Positions 10,778 through 18,963 of a DNA stretch of 64,000 bases are shown in pieces. The translations under genes were made by a program, and so were the position numbers. Location of the stretch: contig CAWETB010000015.1 of assembly GCA_963811885.1 (NCBI GenBank), forward strand, positions 124,001 through 188,000, given 5' to 3'. The stretch comes from Gaiellasilicea sp963811885 (lineage in GTDB: Bacteria > Actinomycetota > Thermoleophilia > Gaiellales > Gaiellaceae). Under the pieces are notes generated by a model. The model made no database searches, was not told the DNA's origin, and saw only the letters and a list, made by a program, of their open reading frames with translations. Numbering within the stretch: the stretch's first letter is position 1; each line of letters begins with the position of its first letter.

Positions 10778-11890
10778 ATGGCGCCCTCGGGCGATTCCAG
10801 AGACTCGGTCGTCCATCGGGCGCTGCCGATTTATCTCGGGCTGCTCTTCGCCATCTTGACCGTCGTCGCGGTTCTCTTCCTGTTCATGGTCCGCCATGTC
10901 CTGCTCGTCCTGTTCGTGAGCGTGCTCTTCGCCGCGGCGCTGACAGGGCCGAGCGAGTGGCTGCACCGGCGCTTACGCCTGCCGCTCGCGCTGGCCGCGG
11001 TGGCGATCTACATCGCGTGCTTCGCAGTGATCGTCGGCATCGGCTGGATCGTCGTGCCCCCGCTTCTCGGCCAGGTGGTCGAGTTCGCCGACCGTGCGCC
11101 GGAGTACGCCGACCGCTACGCGGGAATCCGTGAGGCGTACGCCGAGCTTCGGTCCGACTTTCCTGCGCTGCCGCCATTCGAGGAGCAGCTATCGCGGCTC
11201 GGGAACTCGATCCTGGACCGTGCAGGCGACCGGGCTGCCGCGCTTCCGGGCGACCTTTTCTCGATCTTTCTCGACCTGCTTGCGGTGTTTTTCGTCTCGC
11301 TGCTCCTCCTCACCACTCGGTTGCGGATCCGTGACTTCGTCCTGTCGTTGACGCACCCCGATCATCGGCGTCGCACCGGCTTCGTGCTCGACCGGACCTG
11401 GCTGCGGATCGGCGGATACCTCCGCGCGAAGGTGATCGTGATGGCGATCGTCGGCGCGCTCACGTACGTCTCGCTGATCGTGATCGGAGTGCCCTTCGCG
11501 ATCCCGCTCTCCGTGATCGTGGCGTTCGGAGAGTTGATCCCGCTCGTCGGCAGCTGGCTCGCGCGCATCCCACTCCTCGCGATCGCGGCGCTCGACAGCC
11601 CGCGGACCTTCGTGCTCACGTTCCTGGCGTCGATCCTGATCCAGAATCTGCAGGGGTATGTGATTTCACCGGTTGTCGAGGGCGATCAACTCGACATCCA
11701 CCCGCTGCTTGTGTTCGTCGCGGTCCTCGTCGGTGCCTCTCTCGGCGGCGCCCTCGGAGCGTTCATTGCCGTTCCTTTCGCGGCGATCGTCGACCTTGTC
11801 GTGCGGGAGGTCGTCGTCCCGTGGCGTCGTGCACAGCTCAGGGGCTCCGCTGCCGCCACGCCGCGCCGCCCCACGACACACGCACCGTGA
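10778..11890 (+). CDS. AI-2E family transporter (TqsA/YdiK/PerM type membrane protein)
   Basis: 370 residues with the family's usual eight-helix plan: two N-terminal helices (LPIYLGLLFAILTVVAVLFL and HVLLVLFVSVLFAAALTGP), a helical pair and soluble loop, then the C-terminal block with GGYLRAKVIVMAIVGALTYV, FGELIPLVGSWLARIP, LQGYVISPVVEG and LGGALGAFIAVPFAAIVD. Members export autoinducer-2 or act as ion-coupled transporters; the substrate here is unknown. The length matches the family. The downstream hairpin at 11913 suggests a single-gene unit. Confidence 0.85.
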   Translation: MAPSGDSRDSVVHRALPIYLGLLFAILTVVAVLFLFMVRHVLLVLFVSVLFAAALTGPSEWLHRRLRLPLALAAVAIYIACFAVIVGIGWIVVPPLLGQVVEFADRAPEYADRYAGIREAYAELRSDFPALPPFEEQLSRLGNSILDRAGDRAAALPGDLFSIFLDLLAVFFVSLLLLTTRLRIRDFVLSLTHPDHRRRTGFVLDRTWLRIGGYLRAKVIVMAIVGALTYVSLIVIGVPFAIPLSVIVAFGELIPLVGSWLARIPLLAIAALDSPRTFVLTFLASILIQNLQGYVISPVVEGDQLDIHPLLVFVAVLVGASLGGALGAFIAVPFAAIVDLVVREVVVPWRRAQLRGSAAATPRRPTTHAP

Positions 11891-12557
11891 GTGACGACGC
11901 CCTTGTCTGGGCTGGGTGTCTTGGCACCCACCGAGCGTCCGGAGCTTTCGCATCGCGACACGCGTACCTGCATGCGCCCCCATCTCGTTCAACGAGACGA
12001 GGACGGAGTAGAGGGAGTCCGTTCGATAGGGGGTCGAATCCTTCGGGGTTCAGGCGTGAGGTTCGCGCTCGCAAGATGGCGGAGGAACGACGGCAGCGAG
12101 CGCGAACCTTAGGCCGCTTTCGAGCTGGACCTATCCGTCAGCTCACGGCCGCGCGTGTCGAGCGTTCAGGCTTACACGCCGGGTGGCAGCAGGCCGAAGC
12201 GCTGTAGCGCGCGGGGTAGGTTGACCGCCATGCCGGCTGAGTGCGACCAGCTTCCGGCAACGCCGGTCACGGCCGCCACAATCGAACCAGCGGATTCCCG
12301 CGTCCGACAGTCAAATGTCAGCCGGGGACGCCAGTTCGATTTCTCCCGCGCCAGGCGCCCACTACAACGACCACCCGACGCGATCATCGAGACTTCGATC
12401 GTTGCGAGTACGGGGCACTCGTCAGGAGTAGCTGGGGCGAGTAGGCAGCGATGGGGGTAGCGTCGTGCCAGTCGCACTCGGTTTCGGCGCACCGAGACTC
12501 GGGCAGAACGACAAGGTTCGAAGCGGCGTTTTCACTTGTACGGCAAGGAGCAACACG
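11891..12557. other. 667-base non-coding stretch with hairpins and a 13-bp inverted repeat
   Basis: A short terminator-like hairpin (TGGGTG/CACCCA, 11913-11930) follows the AI-2E gene. A perfect 13-bp inverted repeat (GGTTCGCGCTCGC at 12060-12072, complement at 12096-12108) encloses 23 bases. A smaller TCTCGTT/AACGAGA pair lies near 11983. I see no convincing gene. A leftward frame at 12172-12492 ends in NLPRALQRFGLLPPGV, which looks protein-like, but the rest does not. The end of the stretch carries AAGGAG for the next gene. Confidence 0.45.
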
Positions 12558-13288
12558 ATGGACACCGAACCGCTCAAGGCCCCGGCCACCCGGGCTACCG
12601 AACCCTTTGACGCTCGCCGGATCCGGCTTGCCAAGAACCAATCACTCTTCCGCGCCGTCAACGACCAGATCGAATACGTGGCGAGGGCGCAGTCCACGGT
12701 CCTGCCGATCCGAATCCTCTGTGAATGCGCAGATCCTGACTGCGACGCTCATGTCGAACTCACCCAGGGTGAGTACGAGGCAGTCCGCCAGAACCCCACT
12801 CAATTCCTCGTTCTTCCCGCTCACGTCTTCCCAGAGTTCGAGACGATCGTCGAGACGCGAGGCCACTACGTCATCGTCGAGAAGTTCGGGTCGCCACCGC
12901 AATCACAGAAGCGATCCACGAGGCGCGATCGAGCATTGCCGGCGTTCTCCAGAAGATAACGGCGTCGCTGACCAAGAAGACCATCGCGAGGTTTGCTGGG
13001 GAGCGCGCCTGGGTCTGGATCATCCTCGGCGCCGTCACGCTCGTCGGAGTCTGGTTCGTCGGTGACACTCGCAAGGCTGGACACGCCCGTCGCATCGCAC
13101 AGCCCACGCTGCAGAACCACCCCGTGACCTACACGATCGCCGCCGCCTCCGTGCTCGTGCTGGGGCTGGTCGCTCCACTCTTCGCGCGCGGCTGGATTGA
13201 GCTGCTTCTACTGACGGCCCTGATCATCGTCGGCGTCGAGGTGGTACGAAACATCGTCCAACGAGAAGTAGAGACGGCAAGCAGCTGA
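12558..13288 (+). CDS. conserved Cys-motif protein running, by frame change, into a membrane domain
   Basis: The first 110 residues contain RILCECADPDCDAHVELTQG and EYEAVRQNPTQFLVLPAHVF, a small actinobacterial family with a probable CxC-x4-C metal site, ending in VIVEKFG. The original frame then degenerates and stops at 12959. One base over, from about 12893, a long coding frame runs to a TGA at 13288. It reads ITEAIHEARSSIAGVLQKIT, then membrane helices AWVWIILGAVTLVGVWFVGD, YTIAAASVLVLGLVAPLF and IELLLLTALIIVGVEVVR. This second part has no usable start codon of its own, so either one protein is split by an indel near 12890, or a second membrane gene has lost its start. AAGGAG precedes the ATG. 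Confidence 0.55.
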
Positions 13289-13290
13289 CG

Positions 13291-13319
13291 GACGGCCGGG
13301 GCGGCAAGCCCCGGCCGTC
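13291..13319. terminator. bidirectional terminator between convergent genes
   Basis: A perfect 12-bp stem (GACGGCCGGGGC and complement) with a GGCAA loop sits between the stop at 13288 and the convergent stop at 13346. Confidence 0.8.
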
Positions 13320-13345
13320 TGCGTGCGGTGGCGCGACGCTCGAGC

Positions 13346-16178
13346 TCAGCCTCGACGCACCACCAGGTGGCCGAAGCCGACCTCGGCATCCAGCTCGAGC
13401 GTCGGCGCAGCCGACGTCGAGCCGCGGACGGCGACGTGCTCGTCGGGGCGAGTGCCCTCGTCCGTCTTGCCGAGGACCGTCATCTGACCGCCGTCGGCGT
13501 GCGCCCGAATCTCGAGCGCGGCGTGCTCCGGGACCCGCACGAGCAGGTCGCCGATGCCGAGTGCGACGTCGATCTTCGTCGTACCCGGCGGCAACGCGAC
13601 GTTGGTGAGGTCGACCGTGTAGTCGCCGATCCCGAACTCGTAGCTGCGCTCGAGTTGTCTCGCATCGAGCGGCCGCTCGTCCTTGTCGCCGATGCCGGCG
13701 GAGAGGTTCACCGGCGACGAGGCCGCTGTGGCGAAGGCTGCGAAGAGCACGACGCCGAACGGAAGCAGACCGCGGACGCGTCGCCTGCTCACCGCGCCGA
13801 GTGCGATTGCCCCGACGACGACGCCGAGACCGGTCGCAAGCGCCACGGTCAGGGAGACGTCATAGGTGCCGCTCGTATCCAGGAAGCTGAGCACGCCGGT
13901 CGCCACGAGAAGCGCACCGAATGCCGGGCCGACGAGCGACCGTCTGTTCCGGCGGCGCCGAGTGGCGACCGCCGCCGCCGGGGCGGCGACAGGCGTCGGC
14001 TCGGTCTCGAGCGGAGACGCTGACTCGGACACGTCGAACCGGGGCAGCCACTCGAGCCACCGGGGCAGGTACCAGTTCCAGTCGCCGAGGAGCTTCATCG
14101 ACGCCGGCAGCAGCACGCCGCGCACGATGGTCGCGTCGAGCAGGATCGCGGTCGCGAGCCCGACGCCGAACTGCTTGAACATCAGCATCGAGAGCGTCGC
14201 GAAGACGGCGAAGACGCCGACCATCACGATCGCGGCGCTGGTGACGACACCGGCCGTCGACTTGATGCCGCTCGCGACGGCCTCGTCGGTGGTCGCGCCT
14301 CGCTGAACAGCCTCACGGATGCGGCTGAGCAGGAACACGTGGTAGTCCATCGAGAGGCCGAACAGGATCACGAAGAGGAGCAGCGGGACGACCGGGTCGA
14401 TCCCGCCCGTCGGGGTGAAGCCGAGGAAGTCGCTGCCGTAGCCGTGCTGGAAGACGAGCACCAGCACGCCATACGCGGCGGCGACGGAGAGCAGGTTGAG
14501 GACGATCGCCTTCACCGCGATCACGGGCGAGCGGAACGCGACGAGCATCAGCGAGAAGGCGAGCAGGAGCACGAACCCGACGACGATGGGGAGGTTCGCC
14601 TTCATCTCGTCGGTGCTGTCCTTCCACTGGGCGGCCGCACCGGTGACGCCTGCCTCGGCGCCGGCGACGCGCGCCGACCGTGGCCGGCACGATCTCGTTG
14701 CGCAGCTGCGCGAGAGACGCGTTCGAGGTGGAGTCGGTGCCTTTGCCGTCGATCGGAACAACGATCTCCGCAACCGTCCCGTCGTCGTTGACGTCGACGG
14801 TGATCGGCTCGTGCATGCGCCCGGTCGCGACAGCCTGCTGACGGAGCCGCTGGATCGCGGACTGCATCTCCTTCGAGTTCACGTTCGGAGCCTTGACGAC
14901 CACACTGGCCGGGAGCGCCGAGCCGGGGAACGCCTGCTGCATCCGCTCGTACGTCTGCACGGCGGGGAGCGAGTGCGGGAACGTGTCGGGGCCTGGCTTG
15001 ACCATCCGCATCTGCAGGGCCGGGATCGCCAGGGCGACCAGGAGCCCGCCGGCGAGAACGGCCGAGAGCAGTGGCTTGCGCAGGACGCCATTGACGATCG
15101 CGCCCCAGATCCGGCCCTCGCCGTCGTCGCGGCGGAGCCGGCCGACGAGCGGCACGCGGCCCCGGTCGACGCGGTCGCCGAGCCGCGACAGCAGTGCCGG
15201 CAGCACGGTCAGCGACCCGATCATCGCGATCGCGACCACTGCGATCGTGGCGATGGCGAACGACTCGAAGACGGGGTCGCCCGTCAGGAACATGCCCGCC
15301 ATGGCCGTCATCACGGTCAGGCCGGAGACGAGCACGGAGCGGCCGGACGTCGCGGCTGCGGCCTCGAGCGCGGCACGTTCGCTGCGTCCGGCGGCCCGTT
15401 CCTCGCGCTCGCGCTTCAGGTAGAAGAGCGAGTAGTCGACGCCGACGGCGAGCCCGATCAGGAGCACGAGCGCGCCGGCCTCGTTCGCCATCGGGAAGAC
15501 GTGGCTGGTCCCGGCGACGACGCCGAAGGTGGCAAAGACAGCCGTCAGGGCGAGCAGCAACGGGATCCCGGCGGCGGCGAGAGCGCCGAACGCGATCACG
15601 AGGATGACGAGCGTGATCGGGAGCGACAGCATCCCGGCTTTGCCGAGGTCCTGCTCAACGGTCGTCGCGAGAGCGTCGACTGCGCTGGCCATGCCGAACT
15701 CGCCGACGTAGAGCTGCGGGTGTGCCTTCTGGGCTGCGTCGACCTGGGCGAGAACCGGATCGAGCTTCTCCGCCGCCTTGTCGGCTGCGCCGCGGATCTC
15801 GAACTCGACCAGCGCCGAGTGTCCGTCGGGGGAGACCTGTCCGGTGTGAACGTTCTGCACGACGTCGAGCTTCGAGAGCCGCGCCACGACGTCGCCGACC
15901 GCGGCCGTGAAGGCGGCGTCGGTCGTCGAGAGCTTGCGGCTCTGAATCAGGACGCTCTCCGCGGCCGGGCGCTTGAAGCCCGCGTCGAGAATCCTGTCCA
16001 TCCGGCCCGACTCGCGCGGCCCGGCGGTGTTCGGGTCGATCGACTTCGTGCCGGCCATGCCAAGCGCGAAGGCGACGAGGACGAACGCGAGCCAGCCGAA
16101 CGTCGCCGTCTTCCAGTGGTCTGCACTCCACCGCCCCATGCGGGCGGCGAGGTTGTTCTTGGGGGTCGTTGCGGGCAC
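13346..16178 (-). CDS. MMPL/RND exporter fused to a LiaF/PspC-like C-terminal domain (frame interrupted)
   Basis: About 940 residues. The first roughly 740 form an actinobacterial MMPL transporter: an N-terminal helix, a periplasmic loop, IGLAVGVDYSLFYLKRERE, a second loop, then ILFGLSMDYHVFLLSRIREA and the usual WYLPRWLEWLPRFD end. A linker leads into about 200 extra residues: two or three helices (SLVGPAFGALLVATGVLSFL) and a beta-rich GIGDYTVDLTNVALPPGTTK / DVALGIGDLLVRVPEHAALE unit, which resembles the LiaF C-terminal and PspC-associated toastrack domain. The frame changes near 14672 in a GCGCGCG run; the fusion joint itself lies in one uninterrupted frame. A GTG start with AGGAGG eight bases upstream is used. 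It is divergent from the two-component pair at 16340. Confidence 0.85.
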
Positions 16179-16339
16179 TTCCTGCCTCCTTGGCGTGTGT
16201 GAACTTCCGCCATCGACGCTACGGAGGAAGGGCCGCCACGACGTCGTCGGAAGGCCGTGTTCGCGCTCCGACCCGGCGACGATTCCGGCTCCTACCTGAG
16301 TAGGAGGCGGCTTCCGAAGCGCTGGAGTACGTTCACTGC
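16179..16339. promoter_or_regulatory. divergent promoter region between the MMPL-LiaF gene and the kinase gene
   Basis: 161 bases separate the two starts. The near-palindrome TACCTGAGTAGG (16293-16304) lies close to the kinase GTG and could be an operator. No confident promoter boxes are visible. Confidence 0.3.
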
Positions 16340-17500
16340 GTGAGCGACCTCGGCCCTCTCGTCCGCCGGTACGGATTCGACGCGTTGATCGTGCTCGCGG
16401 CGATCGTGATCGCGCTCGAGGGCGCCTTCCGCGACGGCGCGGACCCGCCGACGACGACGCGGTGGTTCACGGTGCCGGCACTCGCGCTGATCGTCCTGCC
16501 GCTGCTCTTGCGGCGCCGCTTCCCGTTCGCGGCACCGGCGGCCGTCTGGGTGATCGCGGCGGGGTGCGCGGTCGTCGACGGCCGGCTCGTCGTGTTCAGC
16601 GTGATCTCGTCGGTGGCCGGAATGATCGCGGCCTTCCTGCTCGGCAACCTGCGCGACGAGACGCAGGCGCGCCTCGGTCTGGCCGTCGTCGTCGGCGGCG
16701 CTGCGATCGTCATCTACAGCAACCCCAAGCATGCTCCCGGGGAGCTCGTCTTCGTCCCGGTGCTGTTCGCGATCGGGTGGCTCGCCGGCTATGCGCTCCG
16801 GGAGCGCGCCGCTCAGGCCGAGCAAGCCGAGGAGCGCGCGCTCGAAGCAGAGTTCAAGCGCGAGTCGGCGGCCCGCCTCGCCGTGGCGGAGGAGCGCGCG
16901 CGGATCGCGCGCGAGCTCCACGACGTCGTCGCCCACGCCGTCAGCGTGATGGTGCTCCAGGTCGGCGCGGTCCGCCACAACCTCCCGACGGAGCTGGCCG
17001 CGGACAGCGACGCACTGAAGGACGTGGAGCTGGCAGGCCGCTCGGCACTCACGGAGATGCGGCGCCTGCTCGGCGCGATGCACGACGGCGAGGACGCGGA
17101 TCTGGCGCCCCAGCCCGGGCTCGACAGCCTCGACGCGCTCGTGGAGCGAGTCGGCAGGGCCGGACTTCCGGTGCGGCTCCAGGTCGAGGGCGACGCCGTC
17201 CAACTCCCGCGCGCGGTCGATCTCTCCGCCTACCGGATCGTCCAGGAGGGCCTGACCAACTCGCTCAAGCACGCGAACGCGAGCCGCGCCGACGTCACCG
17301 TCCGCTACGCCCCGGATGCCGTGCAGCTCGAGATCCGCGACGACGGCGTCGGTGCCGGCACGACCGACGGCCTCGGCCACGGGCTCGTCGGCGTCCGCGA
17401 ACGCGTCAAGATCTACGGCGGCGAGATGAATGCGGGCACGGCACCCGAGGGCGGCTTCGTCCTCCGCGCGCGCCTTCCGGTCGAGGGCCGGCGGCGATGA
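16340..17500 (+). CDS. NarL-family sensor histidine kinase (HisKA_3)
   Basis: 386 residues from a GTG. Four or five N-terminal helices cover residues 15-150 with very short outer loops, so it probably senses an intramembrane signal. A linker coiled coil precedes the HisKA_3 box RIARELHDVVAHAVSVMV, with His194 the likely phospho-acceptor. The ATPase domain has YRIVQEGLTNSLKHANAS (N box) and DDGVGAGTTDGLGHGLVGVR (G boxes). It overlaps its response regulator by ATGA. With the divergent MMPL-LiaF gene the set resembles LiaFSR, which responds to cell-envelope stress. Confidence 0.88.
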   Translation: MSDLGPLVRRYGFDALIVLAAIVIALEGAFRDGADPPTTTRWFTVPALALIVLPLLLRRRFPFAAPAAVWVIAAGCAVVDGRLVVFSVISSVAGMIAAFLLGNLRDETQARLGLAVVVGGAAIVIYSNPKHAPGELVFVPVLFAIGWLAGYALRERAAQAEQAEERALEAEFKRESAARLAVAEERARIARELHDVVAHAVSVMVLQVGAVRHNLPTELAADSDALKDVELAGRSALTEMRRLLGAMHDGEDADLAPQPGLDSLDALVERVGRAGLPVRLQVEGDAVQLPRAVDLSAYRIVQEGLTNSLKHANASRADVTVRYAPDAVQLEIRDDGVGAGTTDGLGHGLVGVRERVKIYGGEMNAGTAPEGGFVLRARLPVEGRRR

Positions 17501-18156
17501 GCATCCGCGTCCTCGTCGCCGACGACCAGTCGCTCGTGCGCGGCGGCTTCCGCATGCTGCTCGCCGGGGAGCAGGACATGGAGATCGTCGCCGAGGCGAG
17601 CAACGGGCTCGAGGCGGTCGAGAAGGCGGCGCGCTTCCACCCGACGATCGTGCTGATGGACATCCGCATGCCCGAGCTCGACGGGCTCGAGGCGACGCGG
17701 CGCATCCTCGAGGCCGACGCGGAGGCGCGGATCCTGATCCTGACGACCTTCGACCTGGATGAGTACGTCTACGAGGCGCTGAGGTCGGGTGCCAGCGGCT
17801 TCGTCCTCAAGGACGAGCCGCCCGAGCAGCTGCTCGCGGCGATCCGCACCGTCGCAGCCGGCGAAGCACTCCTTTCCCCGAGCGTCACGATGCGCGTGAT
17901 CAAGCAGTTCGCGCGCAAGCCGCGCCCCGCGCCGCCAAAGGAGTTCGACGAGCTGACGTCGCGCGAGCAGGAGGTGTTCCGCCTGATCGCCGACGGTCTA
18001 TCGAACGTGGAGATCGGGCAGCAGCTCTTCATCAGCGACACGACCGTCAAGACCCACATCACGCACATCCTCCAGAAGCTCGGCCTCCGCGACCGCGTCC
18101 AGGCGGTCGTCCTCGCCTACCAGACCGGTCTCTTCGAGACGGACGCACCGTCCTGA
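17497..18156 (+). CDS. NarL/LuxR-family response regulator
   Basis: 219 residues. The receiver domain has VLVADDQSLVRGGF with the acidic pair at residues 9-10, phospho-acceptor Asp55 in VLMDIRMPELDG, the Thr in ILTTFDLDEYV and Lys in GFVLKDEPPEQ. The C-terminal LuxR helix-turn-helix reads FDELTSREQEVFRLIADGLS and DTTVKTHITHILQKLGLRDR. Its ATG overlaps the kinase stop. By analogy with LiaR it would control the divergent exporter gene, but no operator has been demonstrated. A strong hairpin follows at 18184. Confidence 0.9.
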   Translation: MSIRVLVADDQSLVRGGFRMLLAGEQDMEIVAEASNGLEAVEKAARFHPTIVLMDIRMPELDGLEATRRILEADAEARILILTTFDLDEYVYEALRSGASGFVLKDEPPEQLLAAIRTVAAGEALLSPSVTMRVIKQFARKPRPAPPKEFDELTSREQEVFRLIADGLSNVEIGQQLFISDTTVKTHITHILQKLGLRDRVQAVVLAYQTGLFETDAPS

Positions 18157-18183
18157 GTCAGCCGCATCGGGCCGTAGCTCCTG

Positions 18184-18213
18184 GGTGGCGGGGCGCTTCG
18201 GCGCCCCGCCACC
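18184..18213 (+). terminator. terminator after the two-component operon
   Basis: A perfect 13-bp stem (GGTGGCGGGGCGC and complement) capped by a TTCG tetraloop lies 28 bases past the response-regulator stop. It lacks a T-run, as is common in this GC range. Confidence 0.75.
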
Positions 18214-18316
18214 GAAGCCGGTCGCGCCGCAGAAGGAGTTCCCTCCGGAGTGGGTGAAGGACGGCCAGCAGCCGGCCGAGCGAAGCCCCCGAAGCGTCGT
18301 TAGTCTCGGCCCGGCG

Positions 18317-18883
18317 ATGAGGGCGGGAACTTCGATGATTGTCCTGACGCTCGTCCTCGCAGGCTGCGCCGGCGACTCGAGCAGTGTTGCCAAAGCTGAT
18401 CTCCCGAAGGTCGTGCTCCAGCCGGCTGACCTGCCTGAGTCGTTTGAGAGGTTCGACGAGGGGCGACAGGCAAGCGCGGATCAGCCGGAGGGCGCCAGGG
18501 CGGACACGGCTCGATTCGGCCGCATCGATGGTTGGAAGTCGCGCTACCGGCGCCGCGGTGGCGTTGAGATCCGCGGCCCGCTCGTGATCGAGTCGCGCGC
18601 GGATGTGTTCAAGTCCTCCGGAGGAGCCGAGGATGAGCTCGACGAGGTCGCGCGGGAACAAGCTGTCGAGCCGAGCGATCGAGGTATAGGAGACGAAGCT
18701 GTCGTCGTCTCGACCACTCAGGCCGGCTTCCCTCGCCCACTCCGAACGTTCGTCGTGTACTGGCGCACCGCGAACGTCGTGGGCGCGATCACCGCGAACG
18801 GCTTTCAGGGCCGCGTCAGCGAGAAGGACGCGCTTCGGCTGGCACGCCGGCAGCAAGCGCGGATCGCGGCCGCGACCGGCTGA
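18317..18883 (+). CDS. secreted lipoprotein of unknown function
   Basis: 188 residues beginning MRAGTSMIVLTLVLAGCAGD, a short signal peptide with lipobox LAGC, so it should be lipidated at the Cys and anchored outside the membrane. The mature part has LPKVVLQPADLPESFERFDE, then a mixed alpha/beta region with FVVYWRTANVVGAITANGF, and ends in a basic helix. This layout is found in other Thermoleophilia lipoproteins without an assigned role. The frame is open upstream, but the ATG at 18317 is the one that places the signal peptide at the N-terminus. Confidence 0.65.
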   Translation: MRAGTSMIVLTLVLAGCAGDSSSVAKADLPKVVLQPADLPESFERFDEGRQASADQPEGARADTARFGRIDGWKSRYRRRGGVEIRGPLVIESRADVFKSSGGAEDELDEVAREQAVEPSDRGIGDEAVVVSTTQAGFPRPLRTFVVYWRTANVVGAITANGFQGRVSEKDALRLARRQQARIAAATG

Positions 18884-18929
18884 GCCGCTGGTGGCCGCGC
18901 CGCGCTCGAAGTCGTATAGTCCTGCCCTC

Positions 18930-18947
18930 GGCGCCTTCGAAGGCGCC
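18930..18947. promoter_or_regulatory. 18-bp perfect palindrome in the leader of the sialidase-fold gene
   Basis: GGCGCCTTCGAAGGCGCC is its own complement and ends 16 bases before the ATG at 18964, just upstream of the AAAAGGGGGAAAG ribosome-binding region. It can form a hairpin with a TTCG-type loop or bind a dimeric regulator. TATAGT at 18915-18920 could be the -10 box, which would put the palindrome in the 5' leader. Confidence 0.45.
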
Positions 18948-18963
18948 ACGAAAAGGGGGAAAG

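Noticed and set aside
12172..12492. Leftward frame ending NLPRALQRFGLLPPGV
   Set aside because: The last 20 residues look protein-like, but the upstream part has poor codon-position bias, no start with a ribosome binding site and no recognisable family; at most a decayed remnant.
14496..16202. A 568-codon rightward open frame opposite the MMPL gene
   Set aside because: Its composition (Arg, Glu, Asp, Gly runs) is that of an antisense shadow, while the leftward frame has full MMPL motifs.
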